A DNA stretch of 43,760 bases from Bacteroidota bacterium (lineage in GTDB: Bacteria; Bacteroidota; Bacteroidia; UBA8524). Shown piece by piece: positions 40,752-43,760 of this stretch (positions within the stretch are counted from its first letter, which is position 1; every line of letters begins with the position of its first letter). The translations under genes were made by a program, and so were the position numbers. The notes under the pieces were generated by a model. It had not been told where the DNA came from. It saw nothing but the letters and a program-made list of their open reading frames with translations, and did no database searches. The stretch is from the NCBI GenBank assembly GCA_003531115.1, contig DQHT01000058.1, forward strand, positions 15,532 to 59,291, written 5' to 3'.

Positions 40752-43735
40752 ATACTGAGTGGTTTAGGTGCCTGACGAATTTTATCGCTGTAGCGCGGGT
40801 CTTCGATGGTTTTTAGTTTGTATTGGCTGCTCACTTCGATGCTAAAAAAGCCGAATTCTTCGCATACGCGTCCGCAAACCGCATACACGCCCCTGCCCCG
40901 GAAAGGGAATTGTTTGGCTGTATCCGGAAAATGGACGGTGTCGAAGAAGTATCCCCTGCGGTCAACAAAGGTCCCGAAGTTCATACGCTCCCCCTTGAGG
41001 GTCGTGGTATCCTTCACGGTGACCAGGTAGCCATATATTTTTATTTCTTTGCCAAAATAGGCCTCCAGGTCGGCGGCCATCAGGGTATTTTCCGGGTTTT
41101 CATCGAGCAGTTCAAAGGGTGAACAAAGCGGAAAACCCAGCAATTCGATCTGGTCGAAGGCTTCCTCCAGCGCATTGGCAGGCAAGGCAGGTAATACAAA
41201 TTGTTTGGTGGGCACGCGGAATAAAGGAGCGGTTCCGCCAAGGGGTTTTTCCTTACCCACACGCAGCCGGGCATGCCAGAGCAATGCCCGTTTGGGTTTG
41301 CCGCAGAAACGAAAGGCGTCGATACGAATGAGAATATCCACCTGCTCAAGCCCCATTTCAGGGAGGCGATCAAGGAAATCATCCAGGCTTTCAAAAGGTC
41401 CGTTGGCATCGCGTTCTTCAAGAATATGCATGGCCGTGTCGGTTTCCAGTCCGCTGAGGTGCATCAGTCCCAGATAAATATCCCTGCCTTTGATCAGGGT
41501 CGGGTAGTCGCTGGTATTGATGCAAGGCGCATGGATGCTGGCTCCGTCCATACGTGCCTCATGCACATACATCTCCGTGCTGTAAAATCCTCCGAAATTA
41601 TTGATCACCCCCACCATATACTCCAGCGGGTAATGGGCTTTCAGGAACAAACTCTGGTAACTCTCCACCGCATAGGAGGCGGAATGCCCTTTGGCAAAAG
41701 CATAGCCGGCAAAACTGGCGATCTGCCGCCATACTTCCCCGGCGAGTTGTTCACTATAACCTTTATCCAGGCAGTTGCGGTAGAACTTCTCCTCTACTTT
41801 TTGAAACTCCTCACGAGAGCGGTATTTGCCACTCATGCCCCGCCGCAGCACATCGGCTTCGGCAAGGGTGAGTCCGGCAAAATAGTGGGCCACCTTGATC
41901 ACGTCTTCCTGGTACACCATCACCCCGTAAGTATCCGGCATAATATCATGCAGAACAGGATGGGCATTTTTGCGTTTTTCGGGGTCGCGGTGGCGTTGGA
42001 TGTATTCCTTCATCATACCCGAGCGACTCACCCCCGGACGAATAATGGAACTCGCGGCAACCAGTCCCAGATAATCATCTACACGAAGCTTTTTCAGCAG
42101 CATACGCATGGCCGGCGACTCCACATAAAAACAGCCCATGGCCCTTCCTTCTCGCAGGAGTTCCTTTACCTTTTCGTCGCGTTTAAAGCGCTGGATATCA
42201 TGGATATCAAAAGGAGCATGTTCGGGTTGGTTTTGCCTGACGATCGCTACGATATCCTTGATCTTACCCAGTCCGCGCTGGCTTAAAATATCGAATTTAT
42301 AGAGGCCCACGTCTTCTGCCACTACCATGTCAAACTGGGTCGTCGGGTACCCTTTTGGGGGTAAAAAGGTGGAGCAATAGGTATGGATAGGTTTGTCGCT
42401 GATGAGAATTCCACTGGAGTGGATACTCAGATTGGCGGGCATATCCCGGATCCAGCTTCCGTATTTCAACACGAGCCGGGTCATCTGGTCGCTGGCCTTG
42501 TTTTCGTAGCGTCCGCGCGACAAGGCATCAATTTCATGCTTGGGTAAGCCGAAAACCTTGCCCAGTTCGCGCACTACCGCCCGGTATTGAAAGGTATTGT
42601 AAACACCAAGCAGGGAAACATGCGGAAAACGTTCAAAAATATAGCGGGTCATGTCCTCCCTGTCGGTCCAGGAAAAGTCAATATCAAAATCAGGGGGATT
42701 CTGGCGGTACAGGTTAATGAAACGCTCAAAATACAGGTCGAGTTCGATGGGATCCACATCGGTGATACGCAGCAGGTAGGCCACGATGCTGTTGGCCCCG
42801 CTGCCCCTGCCCACATAAAAATAGCCCTTGCTGCGTGCATAGGAAACAATGTCCCAATTGATCAGAAAATAGGATAAAAAGCCCTTCTGTTCAATGATCT
42901 CCAACTCTTTATCAATACGCGAATAAACCTGTTCGTTTGGCTGCTCATAGCGGTATGGGAGTCCGTCGCGGCACAGCTTGCGCAACAATTCCCGGTCTTC
43001 ATTCACCGAACCCGTATACGACTTTTGGTTCTGGTTTTCCTGCTTGTCGCCAAAGCCAAATTGGATGGCACAGCGCTCCAATAAGGCTTCGGTATTGCGT
43101 ATGAGCTCAGGAAACTCCTGAAAATAGGCATAGAGGGTCTCCTTTTTTATAAAGATATCTTCTTCTTTCCCCTCTTCTGTTTTGGCCAATTTGCTGAGCA
43201 GGGTATTTTTATCCATAGCCCGCAAAAGCCGGTGCATATTGAAGTCGCGCCGGTGCCGGAAACTCATGGTATGCAGGATGACCAGTTTATGGGACTGTTT
43301 GAGCCAGGGAGAAAAACGAAGGCGGTTTAAGTCGCTGATATGTACGCCGATATACTCGTTATCTTCAAGTTGTTCGGGTGCCTGAAACAACTGAAAGGGA
43401 TAGATGACCAGGGTTCCAGGCATCGACACGGCCCTGCGCGGAATGGGCAATTCCTGGTGGAGATGAAAGGCCAGGTAATCGTTCAGGTTTTTATAGCCTT
43501 CATTGTTCAGGGCCAGTCCCACAAAACAGGCTGTGGCGCTGTTTCTGAAATCGATGCCCAGGGCCGGACGAACGCCATATTTCGGTGCCAGCCTCAAAAA
43601 ATCCAGACAGGCCGAGGTGTTGTTGATATCGGTCAATGCCCCCGCCTCATAGCCCAACTCCTGCAGCAAACGCAGAACTTCTTCCGGTTTTACCGCTCCG
43701 TATTTGAGGCTGTATGTGCTATGGGTGTTTAACAC
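40748..43735 (-). CDS. dnaE2: DnaE2-like DNA polymerase III alpha subunit
   Basis: 995 residues, shorter than a replicative DnaE (about 1160 or more), in the range of DnaE2/ImuC. The catalytic acids are kept: PPDFDIDFSW at 347-356 (Asp349, Asp351, Asp353) and Asp482 in YKFDILSQRGLG. RGSGANSIVAYLL and the OB-type C-terminus (IKIYGYLVTVKDTTTLKGERMNFGTF) are typical of the family. The N-terminal PHP region has LNTHSTYSLKYG (first metal-site His replaced by Asn) and TDI where TDH is usual, so its metal site looks degenerate. The start is taken as the GTG at 43735; no ATG or stop occurs before the window edge, and repeat sequence lies upstream. No imuA or imuB is in the window. It overlaps the radical SAM gene. 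Confidence 0.88.
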   Translation of the reverse strand: MLNTHSTYSLKYGAVKPEEVLRLLQELGYEAGALTDINNTSACLDFLRLAPKYGVRPALGIDFRNSATACFVGLALNNEGYKNLNDYLAFHLHQELPIPRRAVSMPGTLVIYPFQLFQAPEQLEDNEYIGVHISDLNRLRFSPWLKQSHKLVILHTMSFRHRRDFNMHRLLRAMDKNTLLSKLAKTEEGKEEDIFIKKETLYAYFQEFPELIRNTEALLERCAIQFGFGDKQENQNQKSYTGSVNEDRELLRKLCRDGLPYRYEQPNEQVYSRIDKELEIIEQKGFLSYFLINWDIVSYARSKGYFYVGRGSGANSIVAYLLRITDVDPIELDLYFERFINLYRQNPPDFDIDFSWTDREDMTRYIFERFPHVSLLGVYNTFQYRAVVRELGKVFGLPKHEIDALSRGRYENKASDQMTRLVLKYGSWIRDMPANLSIHSSGILISDKPIHTYCSTFLPPKGYPTTQFDMVVAEDVGLYKFDILSQRGLGKIKDIVAIVRQNQPEHAPFDIHDIQRFKRDEKVKELLREGRAMGCFYVESPAMRMLLKKLRVDDYLGLVAASSIIRPGVSRSGMMKEYIQRHRDPEKRKNAHPVLHDIMPDTYGVMVYQEDVIKVAHYFAGLTLAEADVLRRGMSGKYRSREEFQKVEEKFYRNCLDKGYSEQLAGEVWRQIASFAGYAFAKGHSASYAVESYQSLFLKAHYPLEYMVGVINNFGGFYSTEMYVHEARMDGASIHAPCINTSDYPTLIKGRDIYLGLMHLSGLETDTAMHILEERDANGPFESLDDFLDRLPEMGLEQVDILIRIDAFRFCGKPKRALLWHARLRVGKEKPLGGTAPLFRVPTKQFVLPALPANALEEAFDQIELLGFPLCSPFELLDENPENTLMAADLEAYFGKEIKIYGYLVTVKDTTTLKGERMNFGTFVDRRGYFFDTVHFPDTAKQFPFRGRGVYAVCGRVCEEFGFFSIEVSSQYKLKTIEDPRYSDKIRQAPKPLSI

Positions 43736-43736
43736 T

Positions 43737-43760
43737 GGGTTATGGGTTATGGGTTTCGGG
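43737..43760. repeat. Heptamer array upstream of the polymerase gene, cut by the window end
   Basis: GGGTTAT twice (43737-43743, 43744-43750), then GGGTTTC and GGG. It starts 2 bases upstream of the GTG start and continues past the window. GGGTTTC is also found, in another phase, in the array at 21999-22026. Confidence 0.65.

Noticed and set aside
41273..42286. 337-residue ORF on the plus strand inside the polymerase gene
   Set aside because: Fully antisense to a well-supported DnaE2-like gene, with no recognisable domain; a shadow of GC-biased codons.
1..43760. CRISPR array, tRNA, rRNA, integrase or transposase
   Set aside because: No such repeat-spacer pattern, cloverleaf, conserved rRNA block or recombinase motif was seen on either strand.

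Overview
The window is chromosomal DNA from a member of the Bacteroidota. The evidence is the family make-up: Bacteroidota-type ParC and GyrA, two secreted proteins with type IX secretion (T9SS) C-terminal sorting domains (one type A, one type B/CHU_C), and an exosortase of the XrtN kind next to its VIT-domain partner. Several genes also have the Bacteroidota promoter signature TAnnTTTG about 4 to 12 bases before the predicted transcript or start codon. GC content is moderate. No rRNA, tRNA, CRISPR array, intact insertion sequence or prophage is visible. The genus cannot be told from the sequence alone.

Layout. 1-7.2 kb: the 3' part of parC, a 3-hydroxyacyl-CoA dehydrogenase and a fatty-acid-hydroxylase-superfamily membrane enzyme (minus strand), then gyrA and a secreted TPR protein. 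7.4-8.3 kb: an AT-rich HigBA-like toxin-antitoxin locus whose toxin seems to lack its middle, with its own promoter and palindromes. 8.3-10.0 kb: a tightly coupled four-gene operon (ArsR regulator, SRPBCC protein, DoxX-like membrane protein, DUF4256 protein). 10.1-15.8 kb (minus): a TerB-like protein and a five-gene block. The block encodes two coiled-coil proteins, an anchored solute-binding protein fused to an OmpA-type peptidoglycan-binding domain, an ABC permease and an ABC ATPase. 16.0-20.0 kb (minus): an exosortase (XrtN) and its probable single substrate, a polytopic VIT/vWA-like protein ending in a VPEP plus transmembrane plus basic tail. 20.1-21.8 kb (minus): a cold-shock protein, a small basic protein and a DEAD-box helicase.

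22.1-23.2 kb: a 2-oxoglutarate oxygenase, a 183-bp nested palindrome and a tiny Cys-rich protein. 23.2-27.9 kb: a molybdenum-enzyme operon (P-loop NTPase, MobA, FdhD, a small conserved protein and an FdhF/YdeP-family oxidoreductase). 27.9-34.8 kb: two T9SS cargo proteins, the second a 1759-residue PKD-repeat adhesin-like protein. 34.8-37.6 kb: a YejK/NdpA-type nucleoid-associated protein, a second cold-shock protein and a ClC chloride channel/transporter. 37.6-39.5 kb (minus): a di-haem cytochrome-c-peroxidase lipoprotein and a beta-barrel protein. 39.7-43.7 kb (minus): a DnaE2-like polymerase overlapping a PA0069-type radical SAM protein, likely a DNA-damage operon.

The least explained structures are four. 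First, the ABC/OmpA/coiled-coil block, which looks like an envelope-spanning system rather than a plain importer. Second, the one-substrate exosortase system beside it. Third, a set of intergenic arrays with a strict 7-base period but a different sequence at each site. Fourth, the 183-bp palindrome at 22.7-22.9 kb.
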